Of a DNA stretch of 64,000 bases, positions 25,816 through 39,340 are shown in pieces. Each line of letters begins with the position of its first letter. The first letter of the stretch is position 1. The notes beneath the pieces are model-generated. The model had not been told where the DNA came from. It made no database searches and worked only from the letters and a program-made list of their open reading frames with translations. The translations under genes and the position numbers were made by a program. Origin of the DNA: Phorcus lineatus (taxonomy: Eukaryota > Mollusca > Gastropoda > Trochida > Trochidae); assembly GCA_921293015.1 (NCBI GenBank), contig OV121088.1:8121882-8185881 (forward strand). Reading direction: 5' to 3'.

Positions 25816-28317
25816 AGTAATTAAAAGTTATATACGCGGAAAGAAATATGTGAATTTAAAGTAGACTACATCAGTTTATGCTTATTGTAGTAAAAGGAGA
25901 CTTCCTTTCGATTTCATTCTTAAATATATAGCTGTATGCCTTAAGTTCTTTGATTGGTTTCCAGAGTCATTTCTGTCCACAAAAAAACTAATGTTTTTCT
26001 AATTCATATTCAAGCAGAAGAGTTACAGTATTCTTAAATGTGACATCAAAGGTAAGTTTTACCATTTCACTACTAGTCCATCACATGTTTTTCATGACAG
26101 CTTGATATTGAAATAATATAGAAACATGACAGTTAATTTCTAAGACAGAAGCACTTCGGAAGGCAAATTCGCGCGTTACATTATATATTATCATATTGAT
26201 AATTACTTGAATATAAATAAGTTTCTTCAAGAAAACCCTCAACAGGAAGGGTGGAAAATACAATTGAATCAATGTCATCAAGTAAATCATGTTGAAATAA
26301 ATGTGAATAAGAAGTTTCCATATTATATTCTATATTTTGAATGTTACTAGGTTTTCTTGTCTTCACTATCCATTCCATCAATTGCAATAACAGTTGGTAA
26401 TGCCGAGAGGATTTCCAAATTCATGTCTTTTATTAACAATGTTGTATACATGTTGTATATAGTGCATGTTTTGAGTAGAGTATCTTATCTAAACTATTGT
26501 TGACTGATAAGAAGGGTGGAAACCGTTCAAGTTTGCATGGGAAATGGTTTATTTGTGAAGTAATTAACCTTTATAAGTAACTAAATGAAAATGTTCTTAT
26601 TGTTGGAAGGCTTTTAAGAAACTTTTAATTCATTTAGTGTCATCTCGAAGTTGACAAACGTTTACAATGTTCAGATACCAACTAGATTTGCAGTTTATAT
26701 TTGAAACAATCATATTTGATGAAGATTTTTATGTAAGAATGATGATTGTCATGAGAGTTATCAACAAGGATTTGATTAACTTTAAGTTATCTATTGCAAG
26801 TGTATATTGTAACTTGACACTATTGTTTGAAGTTTGATTTAAACTTGTTTTTAGCAGCCAGAGTTCTTAAATTAGATTATGCAATGAATTTCATTGTCTG
26901 TTTCCATTAAAACAAACTTTTAGAACTTGCAATATCATAATATATTACACAAAATTGGTAAGGGATATTCTATAATTTTGTATAGCTAAATAATGATATA
27001 TTATGTCATTGACACACTAATGAATTAATGAATATTAACATTAATATTAACAACAGCGTTGACATTTTAAATTTAATATCTAAATAACCAATTTTGTCAA
27101 GTATAAACTTGTATTTCAGACGCAAATTTCTCGAAAGGAAACATGTAATGTAAAAGCAAATAGTGATATCGTTTATCGGTGATGTGCTGAATATGGATAC
27201 TTAACTATTTAAGTACGAAAAGCACTGTTCCTAAAGTCGTCTTTCACGTATCTGTGCCTTATTGTTATATATCTGTGTTCCATGCAAGTATTAAGAAATT
27301 GCTCTTCCATCAATTAGTGCTTGAATTTTATCTCGGTTTCACTCCAAATAAGAACCAGCATTATTGACTCAAGTTACATAGCATAGACTGGATGACATCA
27401 AACCTTTCTCGTGTTATAATGATGTAATTTGCCGGTCGTTAAGAACAGTCAAATCAATATTGTTTCCCGCGGTCTACAAAAAAACAAGCATTGACCTCAT
27501 CACGAAACTAAGTTAAAAAGTACTGTGCCAATGTGTTCTATTGTCTTTATTTCTTCAAGATAAGTTAATCTAATTATATAAGTGTCTTTTTAAGATATCG
27601 AAAATAAAGAGTGAACCGGTTCTGTGAAATCAAGTATTCAAATTCAGTGGTATTTCAAACTCAAAACAATGACATGATAAAATCAGATGTTATGCTGATG
27701 CTTTCATGTATCGGTGCTTGTGTTTTACATGCTGATGTTCAGTAATGATTCAAAGTAATTCAAATAACTGTTATTGAATGTCGTGTCATCTGAACTAACT
27801 AACAGCCTCCCGTGAACCACATATTTGATAATTGAATATAAATTCAGACTTTGTGATGTAAACGATATGCTGCATTCTGATTGGATCAGACATGGTCATG
27901 TGATCGGTATACATTTCAATGAACCCAAAGTTGAGGGTTATACAAAATAACCTTCAGTAAATGCAGGTTATACGATATCGTGCCGGAACTAGCCAAAACA
28001 CGCTGTACTGTCACCTAGATTCTGGACAGTATAAATACGCGAGTGTTATTTGTTAACTTTGATCTATTTAAATTAAACTTTACATTTTCCACTTTTTTCC
28101 AAAAATATAATCATTGTTAGTTTTTTGATACACAAAATGTATTATTTGTAGAATAAAAAGTGTCATTTTTACCGAGTCTTTGGAACTATTTTGTTTATGC
28201 GTCTGAATACGGGTAGAGATCCGTCTTGGTGTAACCGGTACGTAGGTCAGTGCGACAAGCAGCTATAGAATTGCATTTCGAATGCATTTTCGCTTTAAAT
28301 ACAACGTTTGAATTTAT
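25816..28317. other. Intergenic, nothing recognised
   Basis: AT-rich, no supported gene. The segment from about 27860 may be the body of an element that ends in the large palindrome at 28318-28488, since it shares the GGTTATAC-type words with it. Confidence 0.4.
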
Positions 28318-28488
28318 AAGAAATGAATTTCATCATATGGTTGTCCACACGGTTATAACCTGTTTGAAACTTGTAAGATAAACTTTTGTATAACCGGCGT
28401 CGCAAGCTTGCCGGTTATACAAGTTTATCTTACAAGTTTCAAACAGGTTATAACCGTGTGGACAACCATATGATGAAATTCATTTCTT
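28318..28488. repeat. Near-perfect 171-bp palindrome
   Basis: The left arm (28318-28397) starts AAGAAATGAATTTCATCATA and the right arm (28410-28488) is its reverse complement, with only a two-base indel near the centre. The loop is about 12 nt (CGTCGCAAGCTT). Each arm is about 79 bp, far longer than chance. It can extrude as a cruciform, and a transcript across it would form a long hairpin. Confidence 0.95.
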
Positions 28489-28497
28489 AAATAAACC

Positions 28498-28612
28498 AAC
28501 CTCAGGTGGTCTTCTCTCCACAGTTATCACAGGCGTTAAGTGACTTAGAGCGAGCCATCACAGACATTCCATCAGAGGTCAGTTCATCGAAAGTAATATC
28601 CTTCAGTGTCAG
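28498..28612 (+). repeat. Dispersed repeat family, copy (AGGCGTTAAGTGAC)
   Basis: Carries the CTCAGGTGGTCTTCTCTCC, AGGCGTTAAGTGAC, AGAGCGAG and ATTCCATCAGAGGTCAG blocks in the family order, directly after the palindrome. The central AATAACCCC segment is missing. Confidence 0.7.
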
Positions 28613-31600
28613 ACAAACATTTTAAAAGGGTACACAGCGGCGAAGCAATATGGACAGGTTATCCGAGACTTAGTCACATCCTAATTTTAGTTTTGATACT
28701 GTTAATATGACATGAAAAGTCAAATTACGTTAATAACGTAGTTTGTAAATGATAAACAGACATGTATATTCTAATATATCAGTTGATATTGAGTTCTGAA
28801 AACTATTTTTTCTAAGACCTTAGCATATATAAATTCAAATAATAAATATTTGCAAGCCAAGTGCTGAGGTTTATCATCCTTGACTAACACTGCTATCGAC
28901 TTTGAAAGTAATACAATACGTGTTTAGAATATTTGTCTGCACTGAAGTTTTAACAGAAATTAAAACAAATACATTTGAATCACAACTTGTATAATTTCTT
29001 CGATTTCAGAGATTTCAAAACAGTTACTTCTATATGATAGTTTGAATCAATCATTTTTCAATTAATTGATAATTTACTTGTAAATGTCAAAGAGATCCAT
29101 TACCCTACACAAACTAGTTGTGAGAAAAATGAGCTATAAAGATGACATGCCCCTTTTCGACAACAAATGATTTCAAGTTTTCATTATCCCTAAGTGCAAC
29201 AATTAGAATAAGTTTAACAGTGATCTAAAGCTCGCTGCCATGAAAGCTAAATAAATACAACATTGTCACTCTTTTTTTCGATTTATTTTCATCCACACGT
29301 ACCGTTCAGATTGCACCGCAACCTTCCTTTAAGTGAAAAGAGAATTTTATGAGATGTTTGTCTGAGAAATGGAATATTTCACAATGAATCATGAATTTAC
29401 CATGTGCAATATGGTCTGTTGCTATTTGATTCGACAACATGATAATTTGCGTTTGTTATTAATACGAGCACCATGTCATTGATATCAAACTTGATAATAA
29501 ACTATTTACTTTTCTAGAATGTATAATCCTATTTATGCTTTTACTTGCTATTCATAGAAACTGTTTGTAAAAGTGCAGCTAACCGAGGAATTGTGAAGAT
29601 AGTCTACAATAAGGATGCCTTATTGTTCAGATTATCAGTACTTCAATGATGATTTATAGGTATATTGTATTATGGAGTGAATGGTATATGTTGATCGTAT
29701 CTGGTAATGTTTGATTTATAGTCTATTTTGGAAGTGCTGTCACAGCAAAACAAAGACGCCCCTGTTCAAAGGTTCAACATTACCATATTGACCCGGTCAT
29801 CATTGAATAGATATTGTTGAATCAATGGGTAAAGCAACGTTATAGTATTTTCAATAAAAAGCTTCACCTTTTCGCATATGTACATGTACAACAATATCAC
29901 TCAGAAATACTAGTTTTTATAATATTATTAAAGAATATCAATTTTGAAAATAATATGTAATGATAATGCGAATATATCTACAGTATTTGTAAAGATTACA
30001 TGAATATAGCTATTGAAAACAACCTAATAAAACTTTCATTTAATACAAAATATATTCGTTTAACTTAGAACTAATCGTTAGCTCAAAGTCGGCATGAGAT
30101 ACGGATTCTTTATCTTCCATGGAAAGATGTGCTCTATAATCCAGGGGGACACAACTCGCGGTAGAGTAGCTTCAGTCCAACCACATACGAGTACGGTTAA
30201 AGTAAATTGAGCGCTTTTCCCTTACAAATCATTGTTCATGTGTTGACAAAAGTTAATAATAAACTGTGTGAATAATAATAAGAAGAAGAAAATCAACAAC
30301 AACAACATCAAAAATAACAATAATAATCATTAGTTGGCTATAAATCAATTTTATTCCACAGCGTTTAAGAAATTGGTCTGAAGATTCTCAACAATTTTTT
30401 TTTCAACCAATTTGAGGATTATTTTGTTATAAATGAAAAAAATCCTTAATCGGAAAACCATTTTTTTTCAAAACAGATCAACTATATTGTAAACTTTTAG
30501 TCTTTGAATTACAACTTTAAGTTGTCACCTTTTTTAGCAAACTAATAGGGTTAAAGTCAAACTTTCAAAGTTTAGAATTCAAAGGTTTAGAGAAAAATAT
30601 CTCCGCCTAACGTTTCCATTGTTTCTTTTTTACAGCTGCTAACATACTTTGAACGTCTGCAACCTCCTATTTGATATCTAAAAAAACAAATGTTTTTGCA
30701 TTGGCATCTTTATTGTTCTTTTCCCCAATTCATCTTGAAGTTGTTGTTTTTCTTGGGTCGTTTTGCACAAAAACCATTGAGACACATGAACACATAAAAC
30801 AGAATGAGAAAAGGATTCATTTTTTCCTGTATGAGCAGCATACTCTTGAGCTTCGGTTTAACTCATCCGGCCTGATAGGCCCGGCCCAATGGTCTTATAG
30901 CATGACCAAGCGTCCAATATACATCTGGCCGTAAGATTTTCACTATTTCAACTTCTTCTCCAGAACACATGACACATGAAATGTTTGGTACAGACTTCTT
31001 AAAGTACGATATTTTTATCATTTTGTTTTATTTGGTGATCCTCTGACCTCCGATAAATGCCATTTAAAGCTTCGTCTTCTGAAGCATAAGGCCTAGAAAG
31101 TCTTGCATTAATGATAGCCTGATAAGCTACTGACACATTGGCTGTATTTTTATATACAACATTTACAAAAGATTGCTAGCTGTTCAAGTTTATAATCAGA
31201 AAAGATTCTTAACAGTGAATACATTTACAAAAAAAGATTTTGTATCAGTAATAAAGAATAACAATGTAGAAATTATCATAAATTCATAAATTTCATCCTC
31301 TAACAGATGCCAGGCATTATATGATTTAAGACCTACAAAATAAGGTATGTTTATTACATTTTAAAACTTGTGAAGATTATCGGACTAATATTTATTTATC
31401 TATAAGTCCTTCGTCATACTTATCAATCAGCTTAGCTTGTGTGCCTTATCATTTTTACATAAGAACACTATTTTGTAAATGCACTAAGAACAACATGAAT
31501 GAACACTCTTTGGATCAATCCCATTTAAATATGATCGAAACTTATCCCTCGTACTTAGCTGTGTTTCGATCTCATTTAAATGCAGGTGTAATTGGAAAAT

Positions 31601-32546
31601 CATATATTAACATTGTAAACGTCATTCCTACTCACACTGCAGGTCAATTTGAGTTCAGTTGCTCGCTACTTCTATTGAAGAGTGTGTCTGTATCTCGAAA
31701 CGATTATTGATTCTCCATAAAATGTATTCGTAACTGCTTTGTTAATTCGTTTTCAATCGTTGCTGATTAAACTCTTCAATCGATAATTGTGCATTTGGTT
31801 TATTGATTGTTACCTTGAATTATGAATAATGCCATTTTTTCACTTTGAACATGTTTTTGCCATGCTTATCTATGGAAGAGCAATAACAGTTTGATGCAGC
31901 GTACCATTGTGTGTTTATCCCTGAGGCTTGCTATACATATTTGAGTAAATGTTAAGTGTAATAAGATTATGAATATGTATGTCGTTTTGTTGTTGCAACA
32001 AACGTTATTACCATATTATCTACACTCACGGTGTCAACTCTCTTAACGTATTTGCATGTCTCTCTACCATGTATATTGTAAAGCTTATCGATATGTTACA
32101 CTGCATCTGTAAGGGTAAAGCAGCAGTACCAGTAGGAATTCACAGTAATATATTTGATTTGTTTTGAAAACGTTTAAATACATCAATTATCATCAAATTA
32201 ACCACAGAACAATAGGTGACAAAGAAAAAAGTGCTAGGTCGTCATTCAAACATTTTTTAAAGTTTTAAGGTAACCTTTTTTTCTAAACAAAGCTAATCGT
32301 TAAGATAAATAATTCAAATCTACGTTATTCAGAAAATGTTGCAATTTTAATGAAAATACCAAATTCATAAGGCAATATGGATTGCTGTATTATTCCAAAT
32401 TGCTCATCTCTCATGAGTAATGAATGAATGACATAAGATTTATTATCAGGTTTGTTCTACATACCAATAAAATTAACACTTCCAAAGAACCAATGTGTTT
32501 CGTGTCTTTACCATTAACATGTCAAGCTGGTAACATTTTTAGAATA
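28613..32546. other. Intergenic, nothing recognised
   Basis: Nearly 4 kb of AT-rich sequence. Short AAC/AAT-rich simple sequence lies at about 30280-30330. The open frames at 30671-30934, 31441-31710 and 31979-32167 have no features that support a gene. Confidence 0.5.
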
Positions 32547-33240
32547 TACGAGGGGAAGTCAATAAGTTCATAGAAGTGGATGTAAAACAGAGACCGATGG
32601 TTTTGATATTGATTTCATTTTTATATAATCTCCCTGGACCTCGATGATTGTTCTTTTGTATTTGAGACTATATATATGCCCTTGCGGTAGAAGTTTTCTG
32701 ACTTGTCTCTCAGCCACCCATCGGAAGCTGCCTTGAGTTCATCATCATCGCCAAATCTTTTAACACGGAAGTGTGATTTCAAATTGCGAAACAAATAGAA
32801 ATCGCTTTGGGCCATATCTGGACTTTAGGGGGATGGATAAGTTCTTTGAAGCCACCTTCTTGAAGTGCAGTCTGTGCAATATCACTTTTGTGAACTTGAG
32901 CTTTGTCTTAAAGAAGCATAACTCCAGCAGTCAACATGCCACGCTTCTTCTTCTTGATCGCCGCTCTCAAATGCTTCACCAAGTCAGTACAGTAGGTTCC
33001 TGTTATTGTAGTTTTAGGTGGTTTATAGTCTCACGCCTATGGAACAACGCGATGCTCAGTTTCCATAATTACAGGAGGGTAGCTGTGTTCAACAGGTTGT
33101 AAAGCTCAAGTAAATGATCGAGATGTTTTTTATCTCTTTAAAGTGTCGTCAGATGGCCTATCACAATAATGATATCAATGATGATGTCTTCAGCGGTGAA
33201 TCAATACTCACCTTTATGAACTTTTTTACTTCCCTTCGTA
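32547..33240 (-). mobile_element. Mariner-family transposon remnant
   Basis: Ends read TACGAGGGGAAGTCAATAAG (left) and, inverted, TACGAAGGGAAGTAAAAAAG (right), each flanked by TA. On the minus strand the transposase remnant is readable in pieces: an IAQTALQEGGFKELIHPP block, then AQSDFYLFRNLKSHFRVKRF and DGWLRDKSENFYRKGI, the C-terminal half of a mariner transposase. Stops interrupt it, one of them immediately before the position of the second catalytic Asp. At about 0.7 kb it is also shortened. Inactive. Confidence 0.88.
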
Positions 33241-35169
33241 TATTCCGCAAATTTCAGACATATGTGTATTGAATGTGTATATTTACGGATATGGAGATTG
33301 TGACATGATTTAAGGTGAGTTGTAATAAGATTCTAAGAAACTCTGATGTCATGTATCTCATCTATTATAAACAGTATGTGAAAAATTAGTTTTAACATGA
33401 ATTTAGATCTGATCAAACCTGTTGGTAAAGAATAAAAAAATTCAATTGACATTGATGTTAGTACAGCTGCATACCGAAAGTATTTGTAAATGTAATTTGG
33501 GTTTCGTTTCAACGTCAATAGAATAACTTCAGCAAGACTGACAATGGATCATTCAATGCCAATGTGTGTAATAGTCATTCTTGAACTCATGTTGGCATTG
33601 TCTGGTCACTCGTGCAGCAATTCGAATTTTGGCATATTGATATAGACAGAAGGGGTCACATTTTCGAAATTTCGATTTCGTAAAATGTCGAATGAAATGT
33701 TCCATATCGATTCTCTGAGATTAAAACCAACATAATCACATTGACTTTGTGCTAAGGAACAAACGTGACTAATTTTTAAAGAAGTTGATAAGGTATTAAG
33801 GTTTTTATGGAAAACAATAAAAATTAGTGTTTTCGAAATTTTGACCCCTGGTCACCTCAATGACGTGCCAAAACGTTAACAGGTAATTGTGGCGTACGAT
33901 AAACATTTACCTTAAAGAAGAATGAATCTGCATATGTGTATTGAAAATTCAATATTATACGTTTCTTTTTCGCAACGCTACGATACCTCAAAGGCATCTC
34001 AAATTACATGATATTTGCACTAGTATATTTAGTTATGTGAACAAACTTTTGGCATGCAGCTGTATATTTCAATGTAACTGTTGTGTTACAATAGTCAGTA
34101 CTACTAATTCTTATAATAAAATAATAACTAAAAAAAATGATAAGTTTAAGTTGCATCTTATTTTACTTGAAAGAAACTATATTTGTGGTATGTTTCCTCA
34201 GCAGCTTCAGTCAGTCTGTAAGAAATCCAAACAGTTACTGCCCAATCTTGTAATTATTTACATAACCGAATCAATTATTCTGTATTGCATAATGAAATTA
34301 ACACTTTTTAATCGTACAATTGCTAATTCAAAAGACTCTATTTGAAACCAAACCTTTGGTACAAATCTCCATAGCAAATACTATTAAAATAACTCAGGTG
34401 TAGAACTATTACTATTTCTTACATTCGGAATAAAAAGTTCAATTTACAAGCAGCCATTTTTACTCTCAGTAATGCATGGAGTTTTTCAGATTTTAAATAC
34501 AATATTGTACTCAGAAAGAGTCAATTAAAATTGCCATTTCTACTGCATGCATGTTAATTATTGTAGTGGAATCTGATAAAGGAAGATTAAAATATTTGAA
34601 ACTGTGTTTATCTTCTCGAGCATACGAGTGTATCATTACTTACCAGCTATCATAAGAATAAATCTTTGTCAGCGTGTGGTATCTGATACGTATTCTGTCT
34701 TTTAGAAAGATCTTTTTATTGGAATTGAAGTAGAAGTCGTAAAATGTTGTATTCGGTTTGATTCTAAACATGGTCATAAATAGTCAAGAATTTCAGTAAT
34801 TGAGGGTAGCATCGAGTATACTCTCTAAATTTCTTTCAAATGTTTCCAGTAGCTTCTTACGACGCCGTTATGATGTCAGTGCATAGTGTTGTGGCATTGC
34901 ACTGTAATTGTTACATTTATTCTATTTCGATATTTGATAATGATCAATTACTTCTTTACTCAATTTTATTGCATTAGTTTTGCTATTTGGAATCATTTAA
35001 TATTTGGAACCATCATCATCACCTTAACCATTTGTGTCGAATCAGGTTTTAAAGTCATAGGTATAGTATCTTTTATTTAACCATTGAGGAAATAAGAAGT
35101 GTTATCATTGCTTAGATCTTGCATTATATTATTGCAGTCACGGTACTGAAGTTTCATTTCATCCGAAAT
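33241..35169. other. Intergenic, nothing recognised
   Basis: AT-rich. The 33941-34345 open frame (134 codons) is AT-driven, with no motif, signal or membrane pattern that I trust. Confidence 0.45.
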
Positions 35170-35413
35170 TTATCGATTACTCTCTTTGCTGAGCCAATTA
35201 ACTGCCAAACCGTGAACCAAATATTTATCTGACATTTAAGTGACTGTTAAATTACCTCCGGTGGTTTGTTCTCTTCCTAACCATAGGTGTTAAGTGACCA
35301 TGGGCGAAACTTTGGATAATAACCCCTGACTGGTCACAAACATTCTGTCAAAGTTCAGACAATCAGACGGACATTCATCAGTCCCAAGTATTGATTTTAC
35401 CCTTGACAAATAT
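35170..35413 (+). repeat. Dispersed repeat family, best-preserved copy
   Basis: About 240 bp with the full series of blocks: GTGAACCAAATATTTATCTG, CTCCGGTGGTTTGTTCTCTTC, AACCATAGGTGTTAAGTGACC, GGGCGAAACTT, AATAACCCCTG, ATTCTGTCAAAGTTCAGAC, CAGACGGACATTCATCAGT. No open frame, tRNA box or inverted ends were found. Confidence 0.82.
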
Positions 35414-35774
35414 TTACTAAATCAAGCCTTCTATTGAATATGTCATATTAAATGCATCACGATATTTCATGTCTAAATATTTGTATCCATTTCTATTACT
35501 TCTTAAATATAGTTTCTGGATCTATCTCTGTCTACATATAACTAATTTATGCTTTAACATACATATTTAAAATGACAAGGACACCTGACGTATTTCGATT
35601 GAAGTTGAACCATATTTGATATCATATATATTGTCATTCATATTCTTCTCCATTTTATCACATATGTCGTACACATGATAATTTTACCTTTTTATATGTG
35701 TCTAATTTCTCAGTGAGCGGTTCTTTCAAGGTATTCAAATTTATATCATATACTCTGAATTTCTTTGATGAACA

Positions 35775-36065
35775 GGGGCGGGATAGCACAGTGGTTAGAC
35801 GTCCGTGGTTCGAATCCCGCCAGGGGCTCGGAAACTTTGTTTGCAATAGAGAACAGTTCTACACGCAGTCAGGTCTAGGTGCAATGCTGCACTAAGTTCA
35901 GCTCAGTACCACCCATGGTTCGCTAGTGCCAACCGATGTTCGCAGGTTTCACCGCAATGAATAGCCACAATGGTGTTGCGGGCTTTCTCCTTGCAATAAT
36001 AAGCTGGAGCTGCGATATAAGTGAAATAATCTTGATATCGGCGTTACACCCCAACTCTCACTCAA
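35775..36065 (+). mobile_element. tRNA-derived SINE with 13-bp target-site duplication
   Basis: Starts GGGGCGGGATAGCACAGTGG, a tRNA-like 5' end with an A box, and has the B box GGTTCGAATCC about 40 bp in. The body (CGCAGGTTTCACCGCAATG, GTTGCGGGCTTTCTCC) and the tail GGCGTTACACCCCAACTCTC follow. TCTTTGATGAACA occurs directly before (35762-35774) and directly after (36066-36078), which is the target-site duplication. This pins both ends. Families with this layout are known from bivalve and gastropod genomes. Confidence 0.93.
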
Positions 36066-36078
36066 TCTTTGATGAACA

Positions 36079-38104
36079 AGACATGACGATTAGGTTATTT
36101 TTAACATTCTTGTATTGAATCGCTTAATGGGTGTGTTTTCTTATATTTTTACTTCATGTGTTCATTTAAACGATTTCAGATATAGATAGTTAAATGCATT
36201 TTACTCGTAATCTCGCTAAAAACATAAATGCCGTCATATATAGTTCTACAACATTTAGTTTGGATAAATGTTCATTAAGTCGGAAAATCAGTTCTGTGTT
36301 GATGTAACTGTGACCGATATTATGGAGGATTTTCATAAGAAAATAGAACGTATAAAGTGGTAATATAAACTTGTAAAAATAAAAAGATTTGCAAGGCAAG
36401 GTTTGTGCCTTCACAACAGTTAACTTTATTGGCCCCAATCGTGAGAACCTTTCAGAATTTCTTTTGTATTCTTTTGTTAATAGTTAAGACCATATTACAA
36501 CGTCCTGTCGATTATGTTGCAAGTCAATAATGAAGTGTATTGGTGTAAGGATTTCTAATAGAATTACAGCCAGCAATAAGATCTGTAGGCGATAATGTCA
36601 TCGATATTGGCTTCATTGTTACTGTTACTGTTGAGACACAGAATTGTGGTTTGATATGATCCAAGTATCCATATAGTATCCATAAGATCATAACTGCTTA
36701 CATTAGTACCAAGGATGGATTTATCATCTAAGTGTTATGACCGTGCTAATCATCGGAAGAAATATCTACACTATCTTCCTTGGTATTGGACTTATAAAAT
36801 CATCATAGGATATTGCGTTAACAAGTTTATAAGCTTTATATCTTGACGATATGTAAATGTCAAGGTTCCTTCTTATTTGTCATATAATAAGAATCCATTC
36901 GTTTTGAATGTGAGATCTACATATTCACTTAGCATTAAACTGGGTTGGGTACTATTTGAAACTAATTAAACTTAAAATATTTGTATAACACGTCCACAGT
37001 TTTAGTGACTACCGAAATTTGTAAATGCGACATGATTTCTGTCTATTTTCTGTATAACATACATTAACATGTTAGTAATAAATATAAATTCAATAATTTT
37101 GTGGCGTTACAATGGAGACATGCATATATTGTCGGTACTGCAAAAATAAGCATACACATATGTTAATATATTTTTCCATAATTAACATTAAAAAAGAGTT
37201 CTATATGACAACTACTAAATTAATTTCATACACAATACGAGATGGCAACCATCTTTTTATTAACGTTATCAAATTATCACTCCGAAACCACTTAGCTATA
37301 TATTGTTGATATTAGTTGATAGTAAATATTTACTTAAAAAACGTTCCTTTGTGTATAACCTGCACATTCAATTACAAGATGAATGTAATATAAACATTTC
37401 AACTGTTCCACTAACTGAAGATATGACAGGAAAATTGTATGATATATGTCATGAGCGCATGATTTCCAGTGGTTATCAGAAACTGCCAAGTTGATCACAA
37501 TGATATTTATCAGGATGAAGAAGTACTTCCCTGACTGATTGCTTCTTAAATTCTCAATATTAGTATGAATGTGATAAGCCCTTTAATATAACTTTGAATT
37601 ATAACGCTATTAGTTGATCACTCTACATAACGATTGAGATTTTAATTTTACACGCATGCATAGTTTCTTCACTATCAAGAAAGATTAAGAGCAAATTTAC
37701 TTAATCGTGTGCATTTCATTGGCTAAAACTGAGTAATACATTTCTTAAATGGGCACAGAGCATGTTGCTGGAGACGAATGCGATGATTAAAGCGATAACT
37801 CATAAATATATTAAGTGAGTCATTGTTCAATCTTTTGATAAATACTTTTAAATATGCATTGTTCAGCTTTATTTTTGGCCTTATCAAAATGACAAGACTA
37901 GATCAATTATTGTTTAAAGAGATCTTATAAGTTTGAATCACCTGAGATCACATTTTCTGTCCGATGAAAGGAATAAGAAAAGGTGTGTACGTAAGCCACA
38001 ATGACGCAATGGCCGTGGGATGTGCAGAAGATTCGACACCAAACAGTCACCAGTCAACAGTTGCGCATGTAACAACTATGTGGATGTTATTAAAGTGTTC
38101 AGGG
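36079..38104. other. Intergenic, nothing recognised
   Basis: AT-rich spacer. Open frames at 36190-36438 (-), 37112-37309 and 37303-37494 show no recognisable feature. Confidence 0.45.
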
Positions 38105-38113
38105 GTATTCCTT

Positions 38114-38374
38114 CAACCTGCTAAAACAACGTATATGAATCCGCTCTCGCTCCTTCTTAATACTGTGATCTCTTTCAAGCCCAAACCCTCGTATCGCCAG
38201 CTCTCTAACCAGCCAATGAGACGACTCGCAATCAGTAACAGCGGCACCAAAAATAACAAGTGAGCATAGCCACGAATATCAAGCCGCCAGGCGATACGAG
38301 GAGTTTGGCTTGAAAGAGATCAGGGTATTAGGAAGGAACTAGAGCGGATTCATATACGCTGATTTAGCAGGATG
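38114..38374. mobile_element. Small Mutator-like MITE, 9-bp target duplication
   Basis: Left end CAACCTGCTAAAACAACG, right end inverted CATCCTGCTAAATCAGCG, and both continue into TATATGAATCCGCTC. GTATTCCTT flanks both sides (38105-38113 and 38375-38383), a 9-bp duplication as in Mutator-like elements. Inner inverted words (CCTCGTATCGCC / GGCGATACGAGG, TCTCTTTCAAGCC / GGCTTGAAAGAGA) make it a foldback. The copy at 47529-47859 is related, and the terminal CATCCTG also ends the element at 55472-56275. Confidence 0.85.
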
Positions 38375-38894
38375 GTATTCCTTTGATATTCTACTTTTGA
38401 TTACACAGATAAGAAATGAAGTGTAACATCCTGATACCAAATTACACGTGTATTGTATATTATACTTTCACAATTGTTTGTTTTAAAGTCTTAGAAGAGG
38501 AATATCAATTCTAGTAGTATTCAAATGTGATTAATTGACGTAAAACGTTTCTTTGATCAAGACTAGAAATTATCGTTTGAATTATTTTCTACCATCACAA
38601 AATGTTTATGTCTAGACTAGTTCTGTGAACGAGATCATTTAAAATAAAAATTTCCTTAGTAAAAGGAATTATATTACCATATAATTCTATATCTAAATTT
38701 CATTATGAGATGAGCAAAGCTAAATCCTTTTTCTGAACAAAAATTACTATTGTTTTCAAAATTAACCTCATTCCTACACATTGTTGTTCGGTGTCAATTC
38801 AAGTAAGTTAAGTAATTGTTTAGACTACTTCACGTCCCTCTCATGATTATTTTAAAACGAAGTCTCAGCTGAAAAAATATGTAATCAACCGCCT

Positions 38895-39081
38895 ATGTTA
38901 AACCAAATATTTGCTTATTGGAGATGAAGTAGACTCAGATGGCTTGCTTGTCAATGTTAACGCTCATACCGTAGGCGTTAAGTGACCGAGGGTGAGACAT
39001 TGATAATAACCCCTAGTTCCTGCCAAAGACATCCTGTAAGGGGTCGGCTCACCAGACGCACATCAATCAGTATCAGGTAAT
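38895..39081 (+). repeat. Dispersed repeat family, copy
   Basis: Contains CCGTAGGCGTTAAGTGACCG, GGGTGAGAC, TGATAATAACCCCTAG, ATCCTGTAAGGGGTCGGC and CAGACGCACATCAATCAGT in family order. It runs straight into the tandem duplication at 39020-39311. Confidence 0.75.
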
Positions 39082-39311
39082 ACAAATAGAGTACATAGTG
39101 TCCAAGCAATGTATATGTCTACCATAGATAGTCGTAATGATAAAAGTAAATCGTGTAATTATTTAGTAATAATAATAGCCTGCCAAAGAAATCCTGTAAG
39201 GGGCCAGCTCATCAGACGCACATTATTCAGTATCAGGTAATACAAAAACGTTGAATCAATGTAAATGTCTATCATAGATAGTCGTAATGATAAAAGTAAA
39301 TCGTGTAATTA
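39020..39311. repeat. Tandem duplication of about 160 bp
   Basis: CTGCCAAAGACATCCTGTAA (39020) and CTGCCAAAGAAATCCTGTAA (39180) start two copies. Both run through TCAGTATCAGGTAATACAAA to GATAGTCGTAATGATAAAAG and TAAATCGTGTAATTA. The second copy has a short deletion in the middle. It includes the 3' end of the dispersed repeat family. Confidence 0.85.
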
Positions 39312-39340
39312 AATAATTACATGATTTGAATATGGAAACA

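Noticed and set aside
33941-34345. 134-codon open frame as a gene
   Set aside because: It lies in very AT-rich sequence, its length is possible by chance in a window this size, and no motif or splice context supports it.
35775-35860. Possible tRNA gene with A and B boxes
   Set aside because: The segment does not close into a cloverleaf with an acceptor stem and continues into a SINE body flanked by target duplications.
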